DNA from: Paratinospora sagittata
Lineage: Eukaryota > Streptophyta > Magnoliopsida > Ranunculales > Menispermaceae
Assembly: GCA_035771175.1 (NCBI GenBank)
Contig: CM069612.1
Span: 24,348,987 to 24,412,986 of the forward strand
Length of the DNA: 64,000 nucleotides
Reading direction: 5' to 3'
The stretch's first letter is position 1; each line of letters begins with the position of its first letter. The notes below the pieces were generated by a model, which saw only the letters and a program-made list of their open reading frames with translations, was not told the DNA's origin and ran no database searches. Below, piece after piece: positions 35,359-45,010 of this stretch. Both the position numbers and the translations under genes were made by a program.

Positions 35359-36843
35359 ATGGTTGGATCCAGTTGGGTTAGGTTAGGAGAGAGAGAGAGA
35401 AAAGTAGAAGAAGAGAAGGGGGAGCAGGAAGGACGACGGAGCAGAGAAGCAACACATTACACAAGCCAACCCATGAATCTCCACAGAGCATCCAACAGCC
35501 ACCAAGCTCTCCTCTCTTACAGAGAAGCAACACATTACACAAGCCAACCCATGAATCTCCACAGAGCATCCAACAGCCACCAAACTCTCCTCTTTTACAC
35601 TAAACTCCTAGCATCTCACGTAAACCAATCCCGTCACGACCTAGCTCTCGCTCTCTTCCACCATATGCACGCATACCCTTCACTCACTCTCGACCCCTTC
35701 GTTTTCCCTCTCGCTCTCAAATCCTGTGCAGCCCTTCGCCGCTCCCAACTCGGCTCTTCCATTCACGCTCACACCACCAAGCTCTCTTTCCTCTCCAACC
35801 CCTACGTCGCCTGTGCCCTTGTCGATTTCTACGGTAAATCCATCTCACTCGCCCATGCCCGCAAACTGTTTGACGAAATTCCCCAAAGAACCGTCGTTGT
35901 CTGGAACGCCATGATTTCGCTCTACGCCGCCTCTAATCACGTTTCTTCTGCAATTGGGTTGTTTGAAATCATGGATGTTCCGCCCAATTCGTCTTCTTTT
36001 AACTCGATCTTGGGTGTTTTAGCTGAATTGAATGATGGGTCTTCTAAAGCTCTTGCCTTTTATAGAAGAATGCAATTGGTAGGCGTTGAGCCGAATTTGA
36101 TTACGGTTCTTGCGTTGTTACCTGCTTGTGTTGGTGTAGCTGCATTGGCAATGGTTAAAGAGATTCATGGGTATTCGATTAGGAAGGGAATTGATGTGGA
36201 TCATCATTTGAATAGTGGGCTTGTGGAGGCTTATGGGCGATGTGGGTGTCTTGAGCTTGCAAGGAATGTGTTTGAAGAAATGCCTGAACGAGATGTGGTT
36301 GCTTGGAGCAGTATGATTTCGGCCTACGCGCATCATGGGCAGGCGAAGATTGCACTTTCATTGTTCCAAGAAATGGAATTAGCGAGAGTTCGACCGGATG
36401 GGATTGCATTTCTTGGGGTGTTGAAAGCTTGTAGTCATACCGGGTTAGCAGATGAGGCTTTGAAGTACTTCACACAAATGAAGGAAGCTTATGGGATTGA
36501 AGCTACTAGTAATCACTATTCATGTTTGGTGGATGTTTTGAGTAGAGCAGGAAGGTTGAAGGAGGCTTATGAGCTTATACGAGAGATGCCAGTGAAGGCA
36601 ACTGCTAAGGCTTGGGGAGCAATTTTGGGGGCTTGTCGTAGTTATGGAGAGGTGGAGCTTGCAGGGATTGCTGGGAGAGTTTTGTTTGAGATTGAGCCAG
36701 ATAATGCTGGGAATTATGTGTTGTTGGCTAGCATTTATGCTGGAGCTGGGAAATTCTATGAAGCAGAGAAAGTGAGAAGAGAAATGAAAGAGAAAGGTGT
36801 GAAGGCATTGCCTGGAAGTAGCTGGGTCATTGATCATGACTAA
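35359..36843 (+). CDS. PPR protein, PLS class with E-type end
   Basis: PPR proteins bind organellar RNA; PLS/E members typically serve in C-to-U editing with a DYW partner. The intronless frame has degenerate ~35-residue repeats from about residue 90, with landmarks FVFPLALKSCAAL, HAHTTKLSFLSNPYV, ALVDFYGKS, VVVWNAMISLYA, NSGLVEAYGRCG, ERDVVAWSSMISAYAHHG, GVLKACSHTGL and HYSCLVDVLSRAGRL. It ends with an E-like region (WGAILGACRSYGEVELA, then YVLLASIYAGAGKF) and a GSSWV close, with no DYW domain. The first 64 residues are not PPR-like: an RE/KEE-rich stretch from an AGAG repeat, then a 26-residue duplicated block. The real start is probably Met39 (35473) or Met65 (35551). The RNA target is unknown. 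Confidence 0.87.
   Translation: MVGSSWVRLGERERKVEEEKGEQEGRRSREATHYTSQPMNLHRASNSHQALLSYREATHYTSQPMNLHRASNSHQTLLFYTKLLASHVNQSRHDLALALFHHMHAYPSLTLDPFVFPLALKSCAALRRSQLGSSIHAHTTKLSFLSNPYVACALVDFYGKSISLAHARKLFDEIPQRTVVVWNAMISLYAASNHVSSAIGLFEIMDVPPNSSSFNSILGVLAELNDGSSKALAFYRRMQLVGVEPNLITVLALLPACVGVAALAMVKEIHGYSIRKGIDVDHHLNSGLVEAYGRCGCLELARNVFEEMPERDVVAWSSMISAYAHHGQAKIALSLFQEMELARVRPDGIAFLGVLKACSHTGLADEALKYFTQMKEAYGIEATSNHYSCLVDVLSRAGRLKEAYELIREMPVKATAKAWGAILGACRSYGEVELAGIAGRVLFEIEPDNAGNYVLLASIYAGAGKFYEAEKVRREMKEKGVKALPGSSWVIDHD
35443..35598 (+). repeat. 78-bp in-frame tandem duplication at the PPR gene start
   Basis: Units 35443-35520 and 35521-35598 are almost identical (a few substitutions near the end). 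Each contains the same ATG context (CAACCCATGAATCTCC; ATG at 35473 and 35551). At 78 bp the frame is kept, so the protein gains 26 residues or the gene gains a second start codon. Confidence 0.93.
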
Positions 36844-38508
36844 TTCAAGCATACGACTGAAGAGAAGAAAACCTATTTTCTTTCTTACACAAGTCGGAGG
36901 GAGTTGGGACCCAAGAGAGGAGCACGCGGTGAGAGGGATGTGGGCCCTAGAGAACCCAGAGAGGGCAGCAAGCGGTGAGAGGGATGTAGGACCTAGAGAA
37001 CTTAAAGAGGGCCCGGGATAATGCACGAAGAGCGATGAAGAGCTAATGCATTGTTCAACTCCCCCCAATTCCTTCGGGGGTATGAGCTAATAGTTTTTGT
37101 GAAGAGAAGAAAACCTTGAGCGAAATGGTAGGACTCATGTTTCTAAAAGCGAATATGATAATTTTGTATGATCCAATGGTGTATAATTATCTTATCAAGA
37201 AAAAAATTGGTGTATCATTATGCAGCCACATTTTTATTTTATTTTTTTCTGTTTTTGAGTACAACATTTCGTTTATTGCCCAGATAAAGGCACATAAAGG
37301 ATACAACTAAGATCAATTTTGAAAGGACCTGGAGTACATGTCGACTCTACAATTGAAAAGTAGACCTTAAACGTTTCTACAAAGAAATAAGGGATGTTGA
37401 AGCCTTACTTACAATCAACCTGGGTACTCTATGCCTGCAACATACATTGAGCACTATGGCTGAATAATTTTGGTCACCAAATCCCACCAAAGAAGAGCAC
37501 TCTAGCTTAAACCAAAGATTATCGGGTAGTGCTGAAAATACATAGGGTGAAACTTGATGAAAAAGCAATAACCTTGTGGCCTACAACATCTTGTGTGAGA
37601 TAAATCTCTTCCATTGTTCCTAATGAGATTTAAACCTCACCCACCAGTGATGAAAAGCAATAACCTTGTGGCCTACATTTTGTGTTAGGTGGCGTTTGTT
37701 CCAACCTCTAAAAAATGGAGAAGATTATAAAAAAATTATTTAAAAAATAATTTTTTTATTTTTTTAACCTTTAATTGAAATAAATGTATGACTTCTACAA
37801 AAATAAGCAAAATGTTTTTTTATTTATTCTAATAGAGCTTAAACTACAATTAAAGATTGATTTTGAAACAGAAGTAAAAGTTAAGTAAAATTACCAACAA
37901 TACCTTAGTCTTGACTATTAAGGTAACTTCTCTCAATGGGACCCTACTTTCAGGTTTAGATGCGGCTTAAATTATTGATAAACTATTTCATTTTTGTCCA
38001 GTTTTTTATATGTTCTCTGTGATAATATCTTCAGACATGGACAGACATGGGGAAAATTTTCAACCTCATGTGAAAGGGATGGTATATAACTTCAATATCA
38101 GTTATAATATAGTTAAAGTTGGATAAGTACTCATTGGAACAACATTTTTTTATTCATAAAAGCCAAGAGTCTATATGATTTGTATATGTGAAACATACTT
38201 TTAATGTATTTGGTTTCTTGGAATACACAATCCAATGCGACACCGTAGTATTAGTCTTTCACATATTTTTAACAAAATATACATAATAAAGCTTCGCACG
38301 TGTTTCAGTATAAAATTTCCATGTACTGCAATCAATCTTTTAACATACTTAGTTTTGCTCTTCTTAAGATGCTATTAAATGGAATTTCCACGTATTTCAC
38401 ATCGTTTCCTAGTTAGATATATATTCCAATATATATTTGACAATACAGGTGGCTGCTTTTACATCTCAGTCCAAAACCAAAGCCTGTGACGTACTGACAC
38501 CAAAATCC
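36844..38508. other. Spacer downstream of the PPR gene
   Basis: It contains the PPR 3' flank with two short tandem repeats: a 46-bp period from 36926 (GCGGTGAGAGGGATGTGGG, again at 36972), and a period of about 93 bp with copies at 37555 and 37648 (TGATGAAAAAGCAATAACC). CCCCCAATTCCTTCGGGGG near 37063-37081 could form a small hairpin. No gene is seen; the remainder is AT-rich. Confidence 0.5.
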
Positions 38509-39350
38509 AGCCGCCAAAACCGACCTCGCTTTCATTTTTCTTTTTTTTTGATAAAATTTATGTTACGGTAAAAGAAGAAATTACTATCAACATTTGAGTG
38601 ATTTGGTTAAGATGACTTCACATTTATTTATTTTTAAACAAGAGTAAAATATTTTTTTTAAATAAAATTATTATTTGGTAGAAGATCTTTACACCTTTAT
38701 AATCTAACTTAAGTCAAATAAAGCAAATTAATTTTTTTATAAAGTGAATGAGGACACTGTCTAAGTATCAATAAGTAATAAAATAAAATAAAAAATTATT
38801 ATTACAAAAAAATATATTATTTTTAAAATATAATAAAAAATTATTTTAAAATTTTTATTTTTTAATTAATATTATAATTTTTAAATTAAGAACTAAACAC
38901 ACCCTACATTTACAATAAAACTACTAATGGCAAGGAAAACTTAAAATTATTAAATGAGTTTTTATTTTAAATATAAAAGAATTAAAGAAGATGAAAGAGT
39001 TGATTAAAAAATGTGATGTAACCAAATTTTAAAATTATAATAAAAGCAATCTGATTTAGTATAAAAATGAAGTGGTGTAACCCACCCTACATAGGATCCC
39101 CTGGTAACATCACACGTGGCAGATCTGAATCTTAAATATTCCAAAAGATAACAAAGCTTGGTGTCGAAGCAACACCGACATACCAACAAGCCGCCAAAAC
39201 CGACCAAGCGGTCAACCAATCACTCGGATCCCACCCAACCCCACACGCACACACGAACCTTCTTCGCTACACCCGCTTCGACACGTGTTACACCCCACTT
39301 CTAACGGCTATATTTACCGATATAACTTTTTTAAATTCACCTAACACGTG
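38509..39350 (+). promoter_or_regulatory. Stress-type cis-element cluster upstream of the FBS-like gene
   Basis: ACGT elements: ACACGTGGC at 39112-39120 (full ABRE), and G-boxes CACGTG at 39282-39287 and 39345-39350, each in a palindromic ACACGTGT context. DRE/CRT cores ACCGAC: 38519-38524, 39174-39179 and 39199-39204. The 17-mer AGCCGCCAAAACCGACC, a GCC-box joined to a DRE, occurs exactly twice, at 38509-38525 and 39189-39205. ABRE binds bZIP/ABF factors, DRE binds DREB/CBF and the GCC-box binds ERFs. Five of the motifs fall within 240 bp, roughly 0.9-1.15 kb before the ATG. Confidence 0.6.
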
Positions 39351-40272
39351 TTCAAATCTCCATCCTTCATCAGATCCACCAACACCATCTCTTGCCATCT
39401 GTCGCTTACCCATTGGATCAACAACATGGTAGACTGCTCAAGAGCTTACACGTAGATTCGAGGTTTTTCCAGAAAACCGCGTAGATTTTCGTTTTTTTAT
39501 CTTATGGAGTTTATAAAGGCGAAATTAGTGGTGAGCTTGAAAGTGGACAGTTTTAACTGAAGCTTCGTTTTTGGTTTAGGTTCTTCAGAATCGCAAGAGG
39601 GTTTCACGGAGTTAGTGGATTTGTGGAAAGTTCGAATTTCTCGAAGATTTAGGAACGTGGGCAGGCGAAAGATTAGGTTTCTTTTCTTGTTTCTTGGTGC
39701 AATTTAGCGGAAGTGTTGATATCAGGTATTAATGCCTGATTGAATCCTGTTTTGGTTTGTTTTCTTTTGATTTGAACTTCTTTCCAATTGTGTGCAGAAT
39801 GGGATAGATGATCATGGGTCGGTTTTTTTTTTTTTTTGGTTCTCCGGTTATTTTTCTCTGATTCTAGGATTTGTTTCATTTTTGGTTAATTTTTTTGGGG
39901 TTTTAATTCGTCGTAGGAGAAATTTTTTCTATGAATGAAATGTATTTCTTTGATATTTCCATTCTGAGATTTTATCGCGTTGAGCAATGTGTAGGAATCC
40001 GTTTCTTTTTCTCTGTAGACTTGTTTGGAAAGTTGAAGCTAATCTCTCTTTTGGGTGCAAGAAAAGTTTGATTTTTGAAACTAAATTCTGATGAAATTCT
40101 TAGTTTAAAAAGTCTTTACCCCTTAGGGTTCTGATTTTCCATAAGGTGAAGTTGCAGTTTTTGTTTGATTTTTTCTTACTTATCCAGAAGCTTTAATCTC
40201 TGAAAATTCTGATTTTTGATGCAGAAATTTGGCGACATTTGCTTGTAGAAACTGTTAAAATAGTTGAAGAGA
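39351..40272 (+). other. Probable 5' leader and leader intron of the FBS-like gene
   Basis: The transcript probably begins in 39380-39480. A donor-like site (ATCAG then GTATTAATG, intron from 39725) and an acceptor (TTTTGATGCAG ending at 40224) could remove a 500-bp T-rich leader intron. This is inferred from base composition and splice consensus only. Confidence 0.4.
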
Positions 40273-41030
40273 ATGGCAATGGGGAAAAGTTTCAGAGCCA
40301 AGACAAAGCGTGGTGGTTGCTTTAATGCTACTTTGGATGATGATTCAGTTAATAAAGAATTAGGCGTTGTTTCACACAAAGGAGCAATGGGAAGAAAAAG
40401 GGTGGAGCCTTCACCACTTTCACCCTTCAAAACCCCTTTGAAGAAATCATATAGTCTTAGATTGAGTTCAGGAAAGTCATTGTTAGAAGCCCTTCCACAA
40501 GACATATTGGTAAGCATATAGAAACTTACTTCTATGTATGCTCTCCAATTTCTTCTACATTCTTGATATAAACTCTGACCATTTTGAATTCATTGCAGAT
40601 TAAGATACTTTGTGGAGTGGACCATGAAGATCTTGATCAACTCTTTCATGTATCGAAGTCGATTCGAGACGCAGTAAGTTCAAGTTTCTTGCATTTGTGT
40701 TTATATGCTATTTTAATCTATAATTTTTATTTGATTCATCTAAAGTTCATACTGCTTTTTTTTTCTCTTCAGACATTGATTGCAAAGAGATTGCATTTTG
40801 TGTTTCGAACTCCGTCGAAGACTACTACTTCTAGTAAGCTATTTAGTGACAAAGAAGAAGTGGGCAATTTTGATGATGTAGAAGCACCAAATGCGCCAAA
40901 GCAGCAGAGGTTTTACAGGTCTAGGATGGAAGGGAAGAAGCTAGCAGATATCACTGTTGCTTTGTTCCGTTCTCCGGCAGAAGCCGAGCACTGGCCCAGA
41001 AGGGGGTTGTTCATGGAAACAGAAATCTGA
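40273..41030 (+). CDS. FBS-type (F-box stress-induced) protein, 3 exons
   Basis: FBS proteins are small plant F-box proteins that bind SKP1 and 14-3-3 proteins and respond to stress and hormones. Exons 40273-40509, 40599-40673 and 40773-41030 join in phase 0 to give 189 residues, close to the roughly 185 of Arabidopsis FBS1. The F-box is short and central (SLLEALPQDIL at 69-79, IKILCGVDHEDLDQLFHVSKSIRDA across exon 2, then TLIAKRLHFVFRTP). The N-terminus is basic with SPLSPFKTPLKK, a possible phospho-site. The C-terminus has the family-typical LADITVALFRSPAEAEHWPRRGLF. Start is ATG 40273 (MAMGKSF); 40279 is the next Met. The upstream ABRE/DRE cluster fits stress control. Confidence 0.85.
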
Positions 41031-42010
41031 GCTGTGTTTCCTGTGACATTCTTTTTGTAGCTATAATCTTTCATTTTTTGGGGGGGTATTTTATTTGTAT
41101 TTATATTCTTATTAGGTTCTTCTGGTGACTAGATTTTGTCACCTGTGTGTTTGTAAACAATTTACGCTCTCATTCTTCAATTTATTCATTGAAGATGAAT
41201 ATATACACCTTAAGTGTGTTACCTCCTTATGTAAATGCTTTGGTAGGGGGACACCAAGAAAGGGGTGTTTGTTTTGTTTTAAATTGTGCTGGACTACGTG
41301 TAATTGTTTTTCATGTGATAATGAGAATATACAAGATGAGTTTTATTGTTGTTTATTTCATCTTTTTTCTCCAATTTTTTTAATGTTTCTCCTGAAATTT
41401 CAACTGATTTAACTGTTACCCTTTTCATAGTTCTGGGAGAAGAGCAAGATCAGTGAATCTAATTGTATGGTTTGGATGTTTGTTGAAGGCAATGTAGATG
41501 CAGAAAATGATTGCTCAACTTGCAGATGATTGAAGAGAATGAACTGACATCTTACAAATTGGATTTATTTGATGTGATAGTTATTTAAAATTTTTATGGA
41601 GGGTGGTGAAATGTTTCTATGCTTTTTAAGGAGGGTGGTGAAATGTTTCTATGCTTAATAATGATATTTGTTTATTAAGTTGTTGGATTTCATAATTATT
41701 CTTGATTTTGACTAATGCACGTATTTATGGACAGTATTATTATTAACAATAGGGTTATTAAAATTTGTAAAATTTGTAAAATTTGTAAAATCTGCAAAAA
41801 AAAGTAAATAATAAAAATAAAACCTTCTTTGTGAGGTTTAGTAAATTTAAGTTCATTAACACTAATTTTAATACAATTTATAGATGCATTACTTGGATTA
41901 ATCATCTTGCTTTCCCTTGGAGGCCCATGAGCTCATAGTTAGGAGCTTCACCAGTGGACTTTTCCCAAACTTGAATTACCTTTAAACTCTTTTCAAAACA
42001 TCAAATGCAA
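41031..42010. other. 3' flank of the FBS-like gene and spacer
   Basis: It includes the 3' UTR and an AT-rich spacer. A near-repeat GGAGGGTGGTGAAATGTTTC occurs at about 41598 and again at about 41631. A short tandem AAATTTGTAA run lies at about 41760-41790. No gene is seen. Confidence 0.5.
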
Positions 42011-42019
42011 TTTTTATTT

Positions 42020-43048
42020 GGGTCCGGCTATTTTCACCCATTTTTTTCTATCTCTTCACCCACCTCATTTAAAAATTAAAAAGACAAAAAAAAATTAATG
42101 TGAAGTTACCAAAAAGAACAAATATTAAATTACTTAAACCCTTTCACCTCTCTCTTCACCCACTCACTTTTTACCCTAAACCCTTTAACTCTTCAACTCA
42201 TCTCAATCTTCAATCTTGTCATTTTCTTGTACTTTTCAAATCAAAAGCATACATTTCTACCATTTTAACTCTTTTGAAGTGTTTTTTTTATACAAACATA
42301 CCCAAAATCGAAGATAAAAAGGGGCAAAAATGAGTTTTGAAACCCAGAAAAATCACCCTCGGATTGGGCGTGTCCAACCCTGCGTGGGCAGACAGAATGA
42401 AGTCTGTATGACCCTAACAGGCTGAACATATCTCCTCTATTCTGCCCATCAGGGTCAGACAGAAAAGAAAATTAAAAATAAAAAATTAAAAAATGTATTG
42501 TTTGACCCAATAAGGCCACCTCTTTATGTCCGACCCACCAGGGTCGAACGTTTGCAATTTTGGCGCACGGAATGAATTTCTAGAACCATTTTCATCTCCT
42601 CATTCCACCATTTTCACCCATTTTTTTGGCAAAAAAACATTCTAATCCAACAATGTAGCATTGAAATCAATTTAAAACATGTAAATATCATTATTTACTT
42701 ATCGATTTGTGGTCAAAGATTGCACTTGAATCACTTTGAGTTCGAAGGCTTCAAAACCCGAAATAACCCGATTTTTTGGCAAGATTTCGCGACGTTGTTG
42801 CTCACAAATCTTCCTGACGGTGTTCTAACTCTTTGAATGATTGAAAAACTTGAAGAAATGATAAATTATTGGTGAAGAGAAGAGAAGAAATGAGAGAGGG
42901 AAAGGGTATAGGGCCTTGGGGTGAGAATGGTAGAATGAAAATTTAGGTGGGTGAAGAAAGAGGAAATTATTGATTTTAAATTTTCATGTGGGTGAAGAGA
43001 GTAAGTGGATAAAGAGATAGAAAAGAGTGGGTGAAAATAGTCAAACCC
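42020..43048. mobile_element. Second non-autonomous MULE, 1029 bp
   Basis: Inverted ends read GGGTCCGGCTATTTTCACCC on the left and GGGTTTGACTATTTTCACCC on the right (three mismatches in 20) and stay similar inward through CTATCTCTTCACCCAC-like sequence for about 50-100 bp. They are flanked by a 9-bp direct repeat, TTTTTATTT, at 42011-42019 and 43049-43057. Since that repeat is T-rich its weight is limited, but length, exact abutment and GGG-starting TIRs fit Mutator-like elements. The interior has several GACCC...GGGTC words (about 42370-42550) in both orientations and no transposase frame. Confidence 0.7.
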
Positions 43049-44864
43049 TTTTTATTTTTATTATTTTTTTTTTATAACCGACGATATTCGATCTGGCCCA
43101 CCCCCCCCCCAAAAAAAAGCCATATATAGATATTCTTATATATATTTTTTGTAATTTTGTTTTATAACTAATTTTTATCCTTTTTTTAATATAAAAACTT
43201 TTACACTTTTTTTTTCTCCTTTCTATTCAAAAAATAAAAAAAATTACTCATTGTTCATTACCCCTAATCGCAATTTGTGTCTATCAAAATTCTAGCCAAG
43301 TGCGATTTTCACTGAGCAAATTAGTGAGACGAAGGCAGCGCTATGTTGACATTCTAGTGTCTAACGAGCTTTTGCGTCTTCTTCTTCCACCTCTGTCAGT
43401 TTACCCTATTTCACTATGTCTGAAACTTCTTTTCTTCTTCTGTCTCTTTGTTTTATCCTGCTTCTCCATTTTTTATTCTTTCTTTCTACTTCTCTGGCTC
43501 TTTTCTTCTACTTTCAGCGGTGTTCAAGCTGTCACTATTGTCACACAGTGCGACAACGACACTCTGCCCTTATTTTTTTTTCCTTTTTTCCTTTTACAAT
43601 TCAAATATAGTACTTAATTTTGTCTGATTTTGTATTTTAGTTAGGTACAACAATTTTATCAACAAGGTTTAAATTGTCAGAATAGTCGACGAACAGTACG
43701 CATTTTTTTGAATTTGTTACTCTTTGATATTTGTATGAGATTTGTGATAATTTTTTATTTGTATTGATTTTATAACTTCTATAGTGATGATTTTGTGGTT
43801 TTAGGTTATATTAAGTATTTATTTGAGATTTTGGATAAATTTTTGTTTATGTTAATTTTGTAACTTTCTTGTATTAATTTTGTATCTTTTATAGTGTTGA
43901 TTTTGTAGTTTTAGGTTGTATTGAATATGTGATTGTATTTTTTGTGTCGATTGTGATAATTACATAAATATTTTTCCTATGAAATATGATTTTGAATGTG
44001 AAAAAAGGGTAAAAAAATGAAAAAAAGATTAGAAAAATTGAGTCTATCTAAAAAATGAGCACTAAATAATTTTTTTAATAAAAAAACTTTGGAAATGCAT
44101 TTTGAGTATTTTGATTTGTTGTAATGTTTTGTTTTTTTGGAACCTTTGTAAATGTATTTGATTTATTTATCTATTTATTTTTTTTGTAACGGGTTATTTT
44201 AATATTTTGGATATGGTTGTAATATGTTATTTATAAAACTATTTTTTATTTATAAAAATATATAGTTGTAATATATTCGTGATATTTATAAAAATATTTA
44301 TTTACTTTACTCCGAGCCCTATTTTAAGTCAGAACCGGCCCTGTATCTGATCCCTGAATAATTCTTTGGGCTCCTGGTTGTTTGAATGGGAGGCGCCCTT
44401 AGTGATCAACATTAGTGGGAGTCCATCCTCTGACTTCATTTCCTAAGATGAGCCACTCAACTAACCAAACGTTGGTTAAACATCAAATGCAATTCGTGTT
44501 TACACTTGACATGCTTCTACGCAGGACAAAGGAGGTTCTTGAATGGATCATAATGATCATTTAGGCTGAATACTTCTACTATACAATAGATAGAAGGCTG
44601 TCAATCACCTCAGCTTCTCTAGAATTAACATCAATGGAAACCCATTAATGATAAGTTGTTGGGGTGGACGAGAGAAATAGCAAAGTGGATGGTGAGATTT
44701 TTAACTTGGATAGGTAGCAGAGTCAATAGGGTTAGTTTAGAGATTTTAAACACTAATATGTTTAAATACAGGAACTAAATCCTAACTAATATCTAATTTT
44801 AATAGGGACTACTAACTAAATTTAAAAGCAAACACACACAAACAAGTGAAAGAGTCTGGTACTA

Positions 44865-45010
44865 CGTGAATGTGACACACGGCGCCTTGCCCTGCTCACC
44901 AAAGCCTTGGCAATGACTTTGTTGAGTGCGGAATCGAACTCGGATGCCCCGGTCTCACGTCGAGATGGCTTGCCAGCGCCAATTGCCTCATTGGCATCCA
45001 AGCTATCTTT
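44865..45010 (-). mobile_element. Candidate tRNA-derived SINE (minus strand)
   Basis: On the minus strand GCCAATGAGGCAATTGGCGC leads into a box A-like TTGGCGCTGGCAAGCC, and box B GAGTTCGATTCC lies about 35 bp further on. The start resembles the SINE at 28914, which also begins GCCAATG..GC..TTGGCAC. No target duplication was recognised, so the ends are uncertain. Confidence 0.45.

Noticed and set aside
40264..40272. In-frame extension upstream of the FBS-like ATG
   Set aside because: The codon at 40264 is TTG, not ATG; plant initiation there is not supported.
43300..43617. 105-residue hydrophobic frame
   Set aside because: Phe/Leu/Ser-rich product of a TTC/CTT tract without family features.
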